Below are positions 35,555 to 47,680 of a stretch of 64,000 nt of DNA, piece by piece (the stretch's first letter is position 1; every line of letters starts with the position of its first letter). Position numbers and translations under genes: made by a program. The DNA lies in contig QVOM02000034.1 of NCBI GenBank assembly GCA_003586115.2, forward strand, positions 126,887,936-126,951,935, written 5' to 3'. The notes beneath the pieces were generated by a model. It had not been told where the DNA came from and did no database searches. It worked only from the letters and a program-made list of their open reading frames with translations. This DNA comes from Salvator merianae (lineage: Eukaryota > Chordata > Lepidosauria > Squamata > Teiidae).

Positions 35555-36372
35555 TTCAGTTTAGGTTCAGGCTTTAGATTGGGATCAAATCCATCCTGAT
35601 TTTGATTTCTGCAGAAGAGACACAGAGATAATACAACCCTGTTGATCCTGTTTGATCTCACAGAAGCTTTTGACACTGAAAATCATGGGAGGCACTGTCT
35701 TATAGTGATGCCGCTACTACCTGCAGGGACAGTCTCAAATAATAGTGTTGGATGAATGTGCTTTGGTATCCAAGCAGCTAAGCATCTCCAGTGCTGTTTA
35801 ACATCTATATGAAGCCATTGGTGATGATACCCAGCTATATTTCTCCATTACTTCTGAAAAAGGAAAGGCTGGAATGTTCCACACCCAGCAGAGATGGGCT
35901 GAATGAGGGACAACAAACTAAAGACAAGATAGAGACTTGGTGAGTGGGTGGTTCTCATGTTCAGGAACTGGAAAACTTGCCTGTTCTAGATGAGATTTCA
36001 GAAGAAACAAATTCATAGTTTGGGAATGTTTCAAGAGTTACTGCTGTACCTAGAGGCAACCCCAGTATCTCTGTCATCAGCTTCAGCTGGTGTACCAACT
36101 GTGCCCATACTTGGACAGAGATAGCTTAGCCACTGTTGTTTATGTGCTGGTAACCTCACATTTAGAAAATTGTAATGCACTTTATGTGGAACTGCCCACA
36201 TATTTGCTCTGGAAGCTGCAATTAATACAAAATATGTTTTAACATTTGCATTGGTTGCTAGTTAGCTGCAGAGCCATGTTCAAGGTTTTATCTTTGGCAT
36301 CTAAGGCCCTTATTGACTTAGAACCAGGTTACTTAGCATATCACCTCTCTCGTTACAGACCTGTGATCTCAC
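35539..36372 (+). pseudogene. L2-like LINE, 3' part (after CR1)
   Basis: It resumes the protein broken at 33220: DYLNPFQ, then a decayed LFDLTEAFDTENH (the LxDLSAAFDTVDH polymerase block). Later come VTSHLENCNALYVELP, KLQLIQNMF, RAMFKVLSLASKALIDL, matching the L2 end (LDYCNALYVGLP, KLQLVQNAAAR, FKVLTLAYKAL). Stops and indels are frequent, so this is far older than the CR1 inside it. It ends near 36372, shortly before another minus-strand CR1 fragment. Confidence 0.72.
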
Positions 36373-36404
36373 AAACTACTGAATTACCACAGATTACTGA
36401 ATTA

Positions 36405-36925
36405 CAATAACCAACCAGCTGAAGAAGGAAGCTCACTAGCAGGACATGAGCACATGGCTTGCCCTGTTCACAGTATCCCAACAGCTGGCATTCAGAGGCA
36501 GAGCACCTCCTATTACCAAAAGCAAGCATACTGTCATTAGTGTTAAAGGCTAATTATAGTCCTTGAAACTGTCCAAGCTGATGGCCAACACCACATCTCA
36601 TGGTAGCAAAATACAAAGTTTAAATATGCATTTTAAAAAATCCTTTTGTCTGTCCTGATTCTTCCAAGATTCACTTCACTGCATGACCTCAGGTTCTAGT
36701 ATTTCGGAAAAGGGAGAAAATTACTTCTATTCCCCTTCTCCAAACCATGCATAATATTATATAACTCTATCATGTCCACTCTCACTCATCTCTTTCTAGA
36801 CTAAAACTTCCCAAGCATTGCAACAATTCCTCATAGAAAAACTCCTCTACCCCTTGATCATTTCTTTTCAGCCTTCTCAACTTTGCTAAATCCTTTTTGA
36901 AATGTGGCAACCAAAACCATTTTTC
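36405..36925 (-). pseudogene. L3/CR1-type LINE 3' fragment
   Basis: The minus-strand frame at 36782-36985 gives EKWFWLPHFKKDLAKLRRLK, then FYEELLQCLGSFSLERDE. This is a diverged version of the CR1 C-terminus (FWAPHFKKDIDKLEQVQRR...SYEERLKDLG). Further along come DRVI, YYAWFGE and GHAVK-like pieces, then 3'-UTR wording with GCCAGCTGTTGGGATACTG. It differs clearly from the CR1 at 33221-35524 and is much older. Confidence 0.7.
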
Positions 36926-36929
36926 TGCA

Positions 36930-39050
36930 GATCCATGCTTCAGTTCATCTCTGCTATTGCTGTACCCACTCTTGTGCTTCTCCACCCTTCAGCTCCATCA
37001 CTGCTGCATGCCAGCCCAGCATCTATCCTGTTCCCTGTTGGTCCAAACTTTCTGCTCCCCAATCCTCATGTGCCATTTACAACATGAAGTGACTGGGGTG
37101 ACTTACATACAGACTTATAAATGATTGCACCTACAAAATCCTACATTTTGCTTTTATATCTCTGTGACACAAATACATTCCAGCTAGGAGATACATTCTC
37201 CTAGCAAAAGTTTCCTTTTAGTCCTAGCCCAGATCGCACAATAAAATGCTGCATTTGCAAATGCTCTGAGGATTAATATTTAATGGACTATAACTAGATT
37301 AAATCCATTCCCATGGGAGGGGAAAATCTGGAATTCATATTACTACTAAAATTAGTCTATCAAGCAGGGGGAAAATACATTCCATAAAGCATCATGTATA
37401 GTGTGTAGAAAGGTGTCCTTTATTTTTCCCAATCTTGAATAATTAATATTCATATTTCTATGGGAACATTCTGTAAGACATAAGGGGATGGGTGTGGAAA
37501 GCAAAGGGACTGGTGTGCACTGAAGGCTACATGACTTCATGCTTCTCCTCACCAAATCCGAAAAGGTACAGCTGCTATAAACTCTGTTTCTCCCTTCTTG
37601 GGAAGTGAGAGGAGTAGGGGGGGAAGCTCTTCTGAATCCCAATACATTTTCCCCTCCTCTTTCACCTGGTAATCGCCTTGTGGAAAGTAAACAATCAGGA
37701 GAATTTTCTGCTTAATTTCAGATGGAGATTCAGGAGCTAACCTGATAGACTATGCGCCAGTAAGTAAATCAAAAGTTTCAAAACTTAGCAAAACGTCCTC
37801 AGCAGAAAACCAACTGAAGCTAAGCAGTGTTCTGAGATGGAGGAAAGGTGACCTACAAATGTAGTAAGTAAGGAATATGGAAGCAGGGAGTTTGCAAATT
37901 CATGGATTACTCTCCATCTCCAAACCACAGTTCCAGGTCCAGTCATATCACATATATACCATTGCTGTGATCAATAAAATTCTATTACTATAAAAAGCAG
38001 AGGCAAAGTTATTCCACTAGAATCGCAGTACAAACAATAAATAATTCATTCCAATGACATGTATGGTAACTACAGAAGCATTGATAGAACTGAAAATAAA
38101 TAAATAAAAACATCTGATCCAGATGTCCCTAAACTTTTTGCACCTACAGACACCTATGGAATTCTGAGAAAATGTGGTGGTGGGAACATTACATAGGAGG
38201 GTACATTTCTACCTTCTTCCATGGCTGAATCTGGAGGAGGCAATCTGGGGTACTTGCCCTGAACAGCAGTCTTCAGAAGGCAGCAAAAACAGCATTTCCC
38301 CAAGCCTCTGTTGCATCACAGATTGTGCCATCCCAGTTTGACTAGGGCAGGGTGATGAGTATGTTTGCAGCATGCCTACGTTGCCTGGTAAGATGGCAGC
38401 AGCAGCAGTAGTAGTGATACACCTGCTGGAGTGGGAACTCTGAGGGATGCTCATGGTAGGGATGGGAAGGATGTCTCACCCTCTGCACCCTGTTAGAATT
38501 AGTGACTCAGGCTGCTGCAAGCACAAGGCGCTAGACAGATATCATCATGAGCTGTTGCTTCTCTTTGCCCACAGGCCCTCCATGTCTTCCTCCTCCACCC
38601 ACCGACCCCAAAGAGCTCCTCCAGCCCTAAGCACATGAGCACTCTTCCCTACAGTGCTTGCCAACCACACTACTCTGTTCCAATTGCTCAGGTCAGCTGC
38701 CCTGAGCCCTAGTCCTTCCAGAACTATCTGGTGGGACTAGGTCCTCCCACTTCTCCAGTTCCCCCCATGTCACTGACTGGCATGCTGTAGATGCCTTGGA
38801 GGGCCTTGGGGAGGAGGAGAATGGAGCATGAAGCATGGAAGATCCCTGAGTATCAGGCTGAAGCATCACATGGAGCAAACAGTCCTACTGGCATGAACAG
38901 ACTAAACAGATGGCCCATGGGCCAGCACTTTGTTCTTATGTGCCAGTTTGGCCTGGAGGAGGTCAGCTGGAGACAAGATTGTTCACTCTCGCTTGTGTCA
39001 GGGGCAGAAGCTGGATTCAGGTTATTGACAAGTAGACTCATTAGTCAAAG
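36930..39050. other. Intron sequence, nothing firmly recognised
   Basis: The phrase at 38130-38200 (CCCTAAACTTTTTGCACC then ATGGAATTCTGAGAAAATG) may be a diverged squamate interspersed repeat. No supported gene. Confidence 0.45.
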
Positions 39051-39054
<4 letters not shown>

Positions 39055-39101
<47 letters not shown>

Positions 39102-39116
39102 GAGAGAGAGAGAAGG
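39055..39116 (+). repeat. (GT)n followed by (GA)n microsatellite
   Basis: About 21 GT units (39055-39097), then AAAAGAGAGAGAGAGA. The cysteine/valine-rich frames here are repeat artefacts. Confidence 0.97.
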
Positions 39117-39316
39117 AGAGAAAAAAAGAATGAGATCAAAATTATTTTATTCCTCTGTTATTTTTTTGTTAAGTTTTTGCAGACCAAAAAAGAATTAAAG
39201 GATGGAGAAGAAAAGCACCAGAGGTTAATTCTTCATCTGCTTTCCTACTATCTCAGCCAAGCTTTGGCTCTATTTGGGGACATTCAGTAGGACCAAAGCA
39301 AGGCTTCCAATTGGTA

Positions 39317-39848
39317 CCTCAGACCTGTTAGCACTTTGTACTAGTAAGCATCTGAGAAGCTCGCTAGCAATGTGCTTCCACACTCTGTGGAGGCCCTCAT
39401 AAGCAGGAACAGCTTAAAAAACTGTTCCCGATCATAACTAGCTGTGAAGCACAAATTAGTGCTCCACAGCTTTACCAGGAACTGATAATCAACTCCAGGT
39501 AAAGTGCATTGGTACCCGTTTCTGGCTGTGAATGTACAGCCACACTGTGCCACACTGTGCCATGCTTGGTGACTGAGTCTGTGCAATCTCATGAACATAC
39601 TTGCTTGATCACGCAACCATGCCTGCATGATTGCACCTGCACACTGCACAGTGCTGCCAGCTACCATGGCAGCAGCCGGACGCTACCTGGACACTGTCAT
39701 GGTAAGGACTGAGGGAGGCTACCAGTGTTCACACTGCAAATGCTGGTAGCCTGCTTGTATTGCAGACTAGGGCCGTGCAGTGTGGGCAGTGTCTGCACTG
39801 CATGTTCAATATCATGCTAGAACAGGATAACTATGCAAAAATGCCCCT
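39317..39848 (+). mobile_element. MITE B, copy 3 (longest)
   Basis: The left end reads GTTAGCACTTTGTACTAGTAAGCAT. The right part has CAATATCATGCTAGAACAGG and GCAAAAATGCCC. The interior shares GCTCCACAGCTTTACCAGGA, the CACTGTGCCA block (duplicated here), CTACCATGGCAGCAG and CACTGCAAATGCTGGTAG with the copies at 23655 and 56590. No coding capacity. Confidence 0.65.
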
Positions 39849-40418
39849 CATCTCACTTCTTCTCATAGTCTCACAACTCTACATAACCACAGGAAAAGAA
39901 AGTCATTGCTTTAGTGATTCTGATCTTTGTTTTGTTCAGATAATGTCCATATCTGTTAGGTTTGTGTGTATATTTGTCATTGTCTTCCTCACAGGAATTA
40001 TTTTCCTCCTTAATTCTCCAGTAGACAGCCCATTTTTGCCCACTTTGAAGCCCCAACCAACAAAATTGTCTATCATAATACAAAATTTTAATGCTTGATG
40101 TATTTGCAATCCAATATTAACTGTGTCTATTAATTTTATTAACTCTGTAGTCCGCACCTAAGCAAATCTGTATTGATTGAACTGTTACAGTCTATAATAA
40201 TTCAAAACATTTTGATATGAAGAGGGTGGCTTACTGAATTCTGTCCTAGGACATCAATTAATTCCAGTCTAGGGAGATGCCTGGCTTCTGTGTGCATCAG
40301 TACTGCAGCTTGCGAAAAACACATATCTGGATCAGCTGGCATCTGCATGTTTCAGCAATATAGTCTCTGAAAAGCCCTTTTCTCAGTGTATGATGTAGGC
40401 TTCTTGCCTGGCATCTCT

Positions 40419-40598
40419 GGCCCTTTCTGCACTTGGACTTATTCCAGATTATATCTCAGAATAGGGACCTGCCATCTGCATGCTAATGCAGACTATGGTA
40501 GACCCTGGGGAAGACCTTTCATAGTTTGCACTAGCATGTGCATAGCAGGTTGCTATTCTGGGATATAATCCACAACAAGACCAAGTGCAGAAAGGCCC
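40419..40598. mobile_element. MITE A, 180-bp copy, TCT target duplication
   Basis: It has the same length and near-identical sequence as 26661-26840, starting GGCCCTTTCTGCACTTGG and ending CCAAGTGCAGAAAGGCCC (one substitution in the terminal repeat). The flanking 3-bp direct repeats are TCT (40416-40418 and 40599-40601). Two copies with different but perfect 3-bp duplications define the element borders. Confidence 0.88.
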
Positions 40599-40604
40599 TC
40601 TGTG

Positions 40605-43600
40605 TTTCATCACTAGTCTATGATTGCTGCAGACATTTTGACTGTCAACTCTCTGCTGTAGATCTCAGGCATGACATTTTTATATTTTGGCTTTGCATCC
40701 ATGGTAGTTTCCCTCTGAGAAGTTCATTTTTCCATTTAAGTCAATGTAATTATTAAGTGGGTTGGTCAACCCAAAATAAGTAAATATAAATTCTCAGGCA
40801 GGTTAGTTAACCCAATGTATGTCAATGGAGGTCTTTGCCACACACACACACACCCAAAAAAAACCTTCCAAATTTAATTGCTCCGTTTATGTGGTTTGTG
40901 TTTACACCCCAGTTTTCCAGAACAGAACTGCCGTTTAAACCAAGCTAAAACATATGGACTCTCAAAAAATAAAATTGTCATTTTGAAACTTTACAGTGAT
41001 GATGTCTACATTAGTCTCTAATGTCTCCTTGGATTTTTCAGCATCCTACAGTTGGTCATTTTGTTTTAGTTGGTTCAGTTGCTTTCAAAGGCACCAACAA
41101 AGGCTTGGGCAGGCCCATAGGTGTTCATGAGCATAGTATGAGAAGTCTGAAAACAAACAAGCTGTGCTCATAGAACTAAGGTGACACTAATACATAGTGA
41201 AGTATATAAACCTTGCAAAAGTGTCAAAAGAAGTTTGTTTGGTCTCTAATCTATATGCTTATACTAGTGGCACAGAATCCTTTTGTCAGCCATACTCTTC
41301 ATTTTCTTCCTGCACATAGTTTCTTTCTTTTATTTTTTTCTTCCACTCCACCTTGCAAATGGAAATTGTACATTTATCTTGCACTATTTCTCCACCATTT
41401 AAAGTAGCCCAAACAACACTCCAGATTTTTTTTAAAAAAAAACATTTGAATGATGATTTTTGAATGATATTGTAAGAATGTATAATATATTTTATCTCTA
41501 AATATTCTGTAAAGTCTAGCTGGCTCTTCCACCTCCACAACCCCATGCACTTGCTCAAATATGTGTTTTTGCTCTATAAATATCTCAAGGAAAAAAACAC
41601 AGTTGCCTCTTCCTTGTGTATATATGGTACCAAAAAGAAAAGACATTAATTGTGGATAGAGTCTCCAGGCACTAGATGAATGCCAATACTAATATTACTA
41701 ATAAACTCACTATGGCTAAGAAAACAAGAATGGGTGAGAATCCAGATGTTTCTTGCATATGCAAGTGAATATATCCTGCTATACAGTTAGTTCTGCAAGC
41801 CCAAGATATCACCAAAAAAAAAAAACCCTTCATTAACCCCTTGGGGTCTCACAGATATCAAGGAATGGCAGTTATATAGGCTATTTCTTAAGGCAACTAC
41901 CCCAAATAAATATTTGACTTTGATGCCTGAAAGGTGTGATTCCCTTTGCTGTTTTTCTTCCTGACTACAATTAGAATGTTTCTTTGAAAGATGACTAACA
42001 TAAGTGATATTTGGCCAATAACCCTGACCATAAACACCCCATATTTCAAAAGTGCACATTTTAATAGACAAAAATTGAGGCACAATAAAGGCCCAGTGAG
42101 ATGGAGTTAAACTCAACCTCATAACTACAGCTCAACCTTCAAAGGATATTAGAAGTTGAACAGCTGGGCTAGGGTGTGACTTTGCTCTCTAGGCACCATA
42201 GGATAATAATTGCAAAATCAGACGTTCTCCTGAATAAAAGACAATGGCAGCAAGAACACTACAAAAATAGCTCATTTATCATGGCAATGCCATCTGATTT
42301 ATTACATTCTCCACTTTGAGGTGAAATTTCTTTGCCCCATAAGACCATAAAGTTGGGATCATCGTAAATCTTTTCTTCTTACCACTTTATCTGAGTTTTT
42401 CCTGCAAGCAAACTCACAAAGCAGTTTACGTAAAACACCACCACAAGCATTTTAACCACTTATGTCATATTTTTAAAGCTTTGGAGGTAGCAACAGTTGT
42501 TAAAAATTCAGGCCATGGAGCTTTGAGGAAGGTCCCAGTGGGTAGGGAGGGGTTTAAAGAAAAAGGCTACTTTAGCTGTGGGCAGGAATTGGATTGCCAT
42601 CTCTTTAGGCAATTGATTCTCTGATCGAACTATCCTTTGTCTGACTTCTTGTAACTCAAGTCAATTATTGCATTTCCTGCACTATGCAATGACCGAGGTC
42701 ATATTTTCTATAGACTTCTTTTCTTAAGGCCAAACATATCTAGTTCTCCTTAAAAGACAGGGCATGGGAAGGTGGGGATACCTTTGAGGAGGGGTGCCTA
42801 TATGCCTATCCTCCAAAGACACTTCAACCCCACTGATCTGGATGGGAAAACTGCCCCACTGAAGAAGCAGATTAAGGAACTCTGAATAAACCTCCTTGCA
42901 TGGAGGTATTTTCAGAGCTTTGACTATAAGATAGAATGGAATCTTGACAAATATATACATACCATTCCCTGGGAAGGAAGTGCCTATCTAGAGGAGGTGT
43001 CAGACTGGAGCAAGGTGGCATGTCCCCGCTCCCCCCAAAAAATACCTTCCTTGTCTGGAGAGAGAATGCAGCATGAATAGCATTGCCTTCTTGACATCTG
43101 AAGAGTGAGGGGAGGGGAAAGAGGAAAGTGAAACATCATTACCACTCTCTTTTTTCTATTGCTTCCAAGCTTTCTAGTGCATTGCTAAGAAACAGTGCAA
43201 ATAGAATACTTTAAGTAGCCTTGTTACAATGACTTGGAAGCTTTTTCCTGAGAATGGCTAAATACTGCTGTAGGGTATCTGCTCTACTTTATCTGCTCTT
43301 ATTTATACATTCTTTAGTTGACTAAGTTTATCAGCAGTTCTGCTTTCAGAATAGACTTCTAAGGGTTTATTTTTGAGATCTTCTCTCAGGATGCCATCTT
43401 CTCTACAAGTAAATAACACCTAGCAGACATCATAGACTAAGGATGTGATCAGACAGGGTTTTTTTTTTTCAATTGCCCCTTTAAGAAAAAGCATCCCTTC
43501 AGTAGACACACAAAAAGGCATTAAACAGTTAAACGAACACGCCTACCTCATTTTTCCAGATTGTGCTTTGCATTCACCTCCAAGGCTGGCAACATCTTCC

Positions 43601-43885
43601 TCAACTGCCCAGCTTTCCATGGCCCTGATTAGTTATTTACTGGTAGGCCTTTGTGCCTATGCTGTAATTCGCTACAATTTCCTCCTCTGTGCTTATGAAG
43701 CTCTCAACCCAGTGAGACTAAAAGAAAGAGTCATTCTTGGTATAATTTAACCCCATATGGGGAAGGGGCAGTCATTAACAGGTTAAGAGTCTGGCAAGGC
43801 CATTTTAGGGATTTTATATCTATCCCTACAGTCTCAAATTTGCCCAGAAGGCATCTCATTAAGCATGTCTGATTGTGCCCTAAGA
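40605..43885. other. Intron sequence, nothing recognised
   Basis: A pair of short related sentences at 40755-40830 (GGTTGGTCAACCCAA, GGTTAGTTAACCCAATG) is a local tandem duplication. No gene or named element was seen. Confidence 0.45.
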
Positions 43886-43889
43886 AATT

Positions 43890-44260
43890 TACTAGATTAC
43901 AAAAGCAGATGAACTTAGTCTGACAGAATTTATTCTTGACAAATCCACTCCAGCATGGAGTAATGTACACTGGAATATGCTGTAGATCAGCTTTTCCTAA
44001 AACTAGGAATTCCAACATTTCACAGTCACCTTTACGCAGTGTTCCTTCTACTGTTACCTCATCAACTAGGATCTCCTTATTTGTCATGAGCAAGGTAGAA
44101 ACAGATGGTCTCCTTGTTCCTTTCTCTAACTGCCAAAGAAGAAAACTGTCATCAAGACAAATCAGAAGTTTTCTGGAGGGACCATTCCTGGCAAAGTTTC
44201 TCTTCCAATAGATATCAGGGGAATTCAAGTCTTCCATCTTTACTACTTCCTGTTTCTTTG
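43890..44260 (-). pseudogene. CR1 fragment, endonuclease fused to RT by deletion
   Basis: The minus-strand frame starting at 44237 reads MEDLNSPDIYWKRN (GDFNxPDIxW block), TLLMTNKEILVDEVTVEGTL and KGDCEMLEFLVL (the DLLLTNREELV...SDHEMVEF blocks). It then jumps to SGFVKNKFCQTKFICF, which in an intact CR1 lies well inside the reverse transcriptase (QHGFVTNKSCQTNLISF). Roughly 200 codons are missing, so there has been an internal deletion. The catalytic SDH is now GDC. It is an old copy. Confidence 0.75.
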
Positions 44261-44868
44261 AAACTATGGAAGTCTGTTTTTGAAAAGCTTAATGTGTATG
44301 CTCTCTTATTTGCAACAGGTAGTGTTGTTTCTGTTTTATTTCCCACGTATTTTAACTTGGAAGTTTTCCACAGGGCAATTAGCTTCATTGTCATTGATTT
44401 TGGAACACGTGTAGTGCAACTCCATTTCCCTCTCTGTGGCTTCTGTTCTATTTGAACACATTGTATTCTCCTATACTTCACCAGCATTTGGTTTTAACAG
44501 AGATTCAGTGTGAGGAAAGAAAGCACGAAAGCTCTCATCCATGCCAGCATCCCACTTGACAATTAATAAACTAATGGGCAAGGAGTTGTACGCTGTACTA
44601 ATTAGGATGAAAAGGTGCTTGCCTAGCACTTTAAGTCACAGTAGTAATCCCCCAGCTCCTAGTTTATCTGGGATTTGCTCCAATTCGCTCTGATTTTTTT
44701 CTTTTTTTAAAAAAAAGTTACCTAGATCTGATGCGAATTACCTCATTTTACAGTTATTAAATACTCCACAGTGCTGAACAGTTTTATGAAGCATATGGTA
44801 ACAATTAATATTTTAAGCAAAGGAAAGCATGTTAATCAGTTAGAGAATGCATTTTACTATCCAAACAA

Positions 44869-44884
44869 GTATGTGTGTGTGGTA

Positions 44885-44924
<40 letters not shown>

Positions 44925-44947
44925 TGAGTGAGTGAGAGAGAGAGAGA
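44869..44947 (+). repeat. (GT)n-(GA)n compound microsatellite
   Basis: GT units interrupted by GGTAT, followed by a long GA tract with a GAGT variation. Confidence 0.95.
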
Positions 44948-45354
44948 ACATAGAGAGAAAGTGAAAGAACGTCCTCTTTTCCATATTTTATTTCCAAATC
45001 ACAACTGCTTTTAGCGTAATAAAATAGGTGAGCATGAAATCTAAAATGTTCACTAATGTATGCCCATGTCTTTATGGACACATAAAAATAAACAAAAAAT
45101 TATGTTTATGGTGGCTATATTGTACTTTTTCATTCCTTCATTAAAAAAAGACATTCCAGGGGAGATCAAGAGCAAAGTACAACTACACATAGGCTGCTGC
45201 TCAAAATTATATTCCTCTGAATTAGAGACAGTAGTGTGTGGTTCTCCTCATCTCATCTCTAACCCACCTTTTCTCATCTAGCCAGCTTTAATGCATCTCA
45301 GAGGTGCTTCAGCCTTGTAAAGTCAAAACAGGCAGTATCCTATTAGGGCACGGT

Positions 45355-45355
<1 letters not shown>

Positions 45356-45386
<31 letters not shown>
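45356..45386 (+). repeat. (GA)n microsatellite
   Basis: Fifteen GA units, uninterrupted. Confidence 0.95.
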
Positions 45387-45389
<3 letters not shown>

Positions 45390-45565
45390 GGAGGGGTACA
45401 TTGCAGGGAGCTGGGACAGAAGAAGGGTCAAGGTAGGCGCGAGGTGGGGGGCCTTTTTCCAGGCTTCCCCTTGCTCTTTCCCTAGCCAAGTCTGAACTTC
45501 CTCAGAACTCTAGGCAGCTTCAGTTGGAGAGCGGGAAAGACAAAACTTGCCATCTAAATTGTCCC

Positions 45566-45602
45566 TGTGTGTGTGTGTGTGTGTGTGCGCGCGTGCACGC
45601 GC
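45566..45602 (+). repeat. (GT)n passing into (GC)/(GT) alternation
   Basis: About 11 GT units, then GCGCGCGTGCACGCGCC. This alternating purine-pyrimidine tract could adopt Z-form DNA. Confidence 0.9.
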
Positions 45603-45639
45603 CTAGAAAGGAGGAAGTACTGCTCTCCCTGCCCACTAA

Positions 45640-45872
45640 TCCCTGCTGACCCTGGTGCCCCCCCCCGAGCATAATGCCCACTACAAAGTCTGTCATTAGA
45701 TGGCAGGAAATGGGGATCCCTCCCTCTGCATGCCCCTCCCAAAGTACAGTCCCTCCCAAATAGTCTCCTTCCATGCTCTCACTTCTCAAAGTAAAGCAAC
45801 ATGCTAATGATCTGTAATGGCTTGAGAACTCATTAAATCCAAATGCAAAGTAGTCCAGATTTCACCAATTTA
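45640..45872 (+). repeat. Unnamed dispersed repeat H, copy 1
   Basis: It aligns with 61365-61560: AAGTCTGTCATTAGATGGCA, GGAAATGGGGATCCCTC, AAATAGTCT, AATGATCTG, TGAGAACT, then ATCCAAATGCAAAGTAGTCC. Family unknown. Confidence 0.6.
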
Positions 45873-45874
45873 GT

Positions 45875-47530
45875 CCAGAAAAACTACAGAAAGACAAGAT
45901 CATGTTGGGCCAGCGGGATCTGAAGACAGCCTGTAAACTGATTAAATGCCTTGTCAGAACACGGCCTTATATCGTGTAGCTGAGCGCCGGGAGAATGACA
46001 ATCCGCTCTCCCAGGTTTGTCAGCAGGATACTGGCCTCCCCTAATCTCCCCCATCCCCAGTGCCCCAGTGCTTGAAGAGAAAGAAATGTCTTCTCTCCCT
46101 TCCATCAGTTCCTTGACAGGACACTGCAGTGCCATCACATGAGGTGCTTTTCTATCTAAGTGCAGTTTCTTTCCTGCCCTATATCTTATTTCTCTACTGT
46201 TCCCAGACCAACAGTGGGTGCCTCCTTCACTTGCCCTCTATTTTTGAGGGAGAAGATGTACCTGCCCTTCTTCCATCTTCACTTTCTAAATTTATGAGTG
46301 TGAGAGAGTCTAGACAGTGTTAAAAATGTGGCAAGTGTCATCGCTTGCAACATGTGGGTCACACGAGTCCGAACACCTTCCACCCACTTTCCATCATGGA
46401 GAGGAAGTCTTGGAATAATGCACACTCTCACTGCTTCTCCCAATCTGCTGCTTCAAGCATCCTTGAGATGCCTTTCCCCAGCTTAGCAATGGAACAGTCA
46501 ACCATATTTGCAGCTGAAATCATGTTGTGCAATTCTGCACAGTCCTACTCCCACATTGCAGCAACAGCAGCTGGTGACACAGGCCCCGAGAGGGACTTGT
46601 CACTCAGCAACAGTTACTTCTACTGATTTCTCCATCACAGGCCTTGGGTTGTACAGACATTAGAGAGTTAACACTGAAGAGCAAAGAACTCAATCTCCAT
46701 AGCCAATGAAATTTCACTGACATCAGAGGAAGGAAATGGGTTCTGCTGCATGGAAGTTTACAGTGGGAACTCTGTGACAGAAATGGGAGCTTTGAAGCAT
46801 GCTAACCTGTATGAATGTAGCCATTGATTAAGCAAAACAAAGCACTTTATTTTTCAAACCGCCTAAACCATCTTGTGTGTAGCTCTGCCCCAAGAAAATA
46901 TGAAGATTGCTGGAAAGCTTCCATTGGCCAACAAAGAGGCAGCTGCATGTTTCCCTGTAATGCTATGTGAGGTCATACATGAAAAGTGGACTTCTTCAGA
47001 ACAGGCCTTTAAAGAAGATGAAACAGGATTGCTTCTGGAAAAAGATGTTTTATTTATAGCCAAAGCAGTGAAAGGCTGGTTCACTCTTCTCAGCTGCTCC
47101 AGTGCATCTGGCAGAAGTGTGGTGAAGCCTTTTCTACCACTCCTTAAATCACAAGAATTGAAGCGGGGGGGGGAGGGACCACCTGTTGTTTTTCTGGTAT
47201 GCCAGTCCAAAACCATGAATCACTTACTTAGTTTTCCTTTACTGGGCAGAAATATCTCTGCTGTGGTAGCTGAATGGTCTCTTAGGCCCAAAAACCTTGC
47301 CTTCATGTTTCTCCTCATTTTTTTGTGATGTTGGTGTGCCAGCTACAGATATAAGAGCTCAGGAGAAGTCTACTAAACTCTTGGATGCACCTGCCGAAAA
47401 ATTCAGTGAGAAGGAAATTGAAAGGCCACAACTCAGGCATGTTTTAAATGACAGCCTTCATGCAGATATATTCCATCAGTTTAAAAGGGAGAGAGAACTA
47501 AGGACTTTGTTCCCTCTTGCATCTGAGTCT
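45875..47530. other. Intron sequence, nothing recognised
   Basis: The 151-residue plus frame at 46873-47328 and its minus shadow lack any motif I recognise. A 9-G run is at 47165-47173. Confidence 0.45.
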
Positions 47531-47536
47531 ATGAAA

Positions 47537-47680
47537 GTTCACTGGGTGACCTTGGGCTAGTCACTGCCTCTGAGCTTAAACCACCTCATGGACTGTTGCA
47601 TGAATAAATGGAGGGAATGAGAATGTGGAGCTCCTTGAAGAAAAAGTGGGACACAAATGTCATAGATGCAGTATTATATG
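47537..47680 (+). repeat. MIR-like SINE 3' part
   Basis: CTGGGTGACCTTGGGCTAGT, CACTGCCTCTGAGCTTAAAC, CCACCTCATGG...TTGCATGAATAAATGG and AAAGTGGGACACAAATG follow the order of the conserved core and tail of MIR-type (CORE/L2-tailed) SINEs common in squamates. Confidence 0.7.

Noticed and set aside
39000..39120. Cysteine-valine repeat peptide
   Set aside because: It is a translation of the GT microsatellite.
40755..40830. CRISPR-like short direct repeats
   Set aside because: There are only two diverged copies without regular spacing, in vertebrate intron DNA. It is a local duplication.
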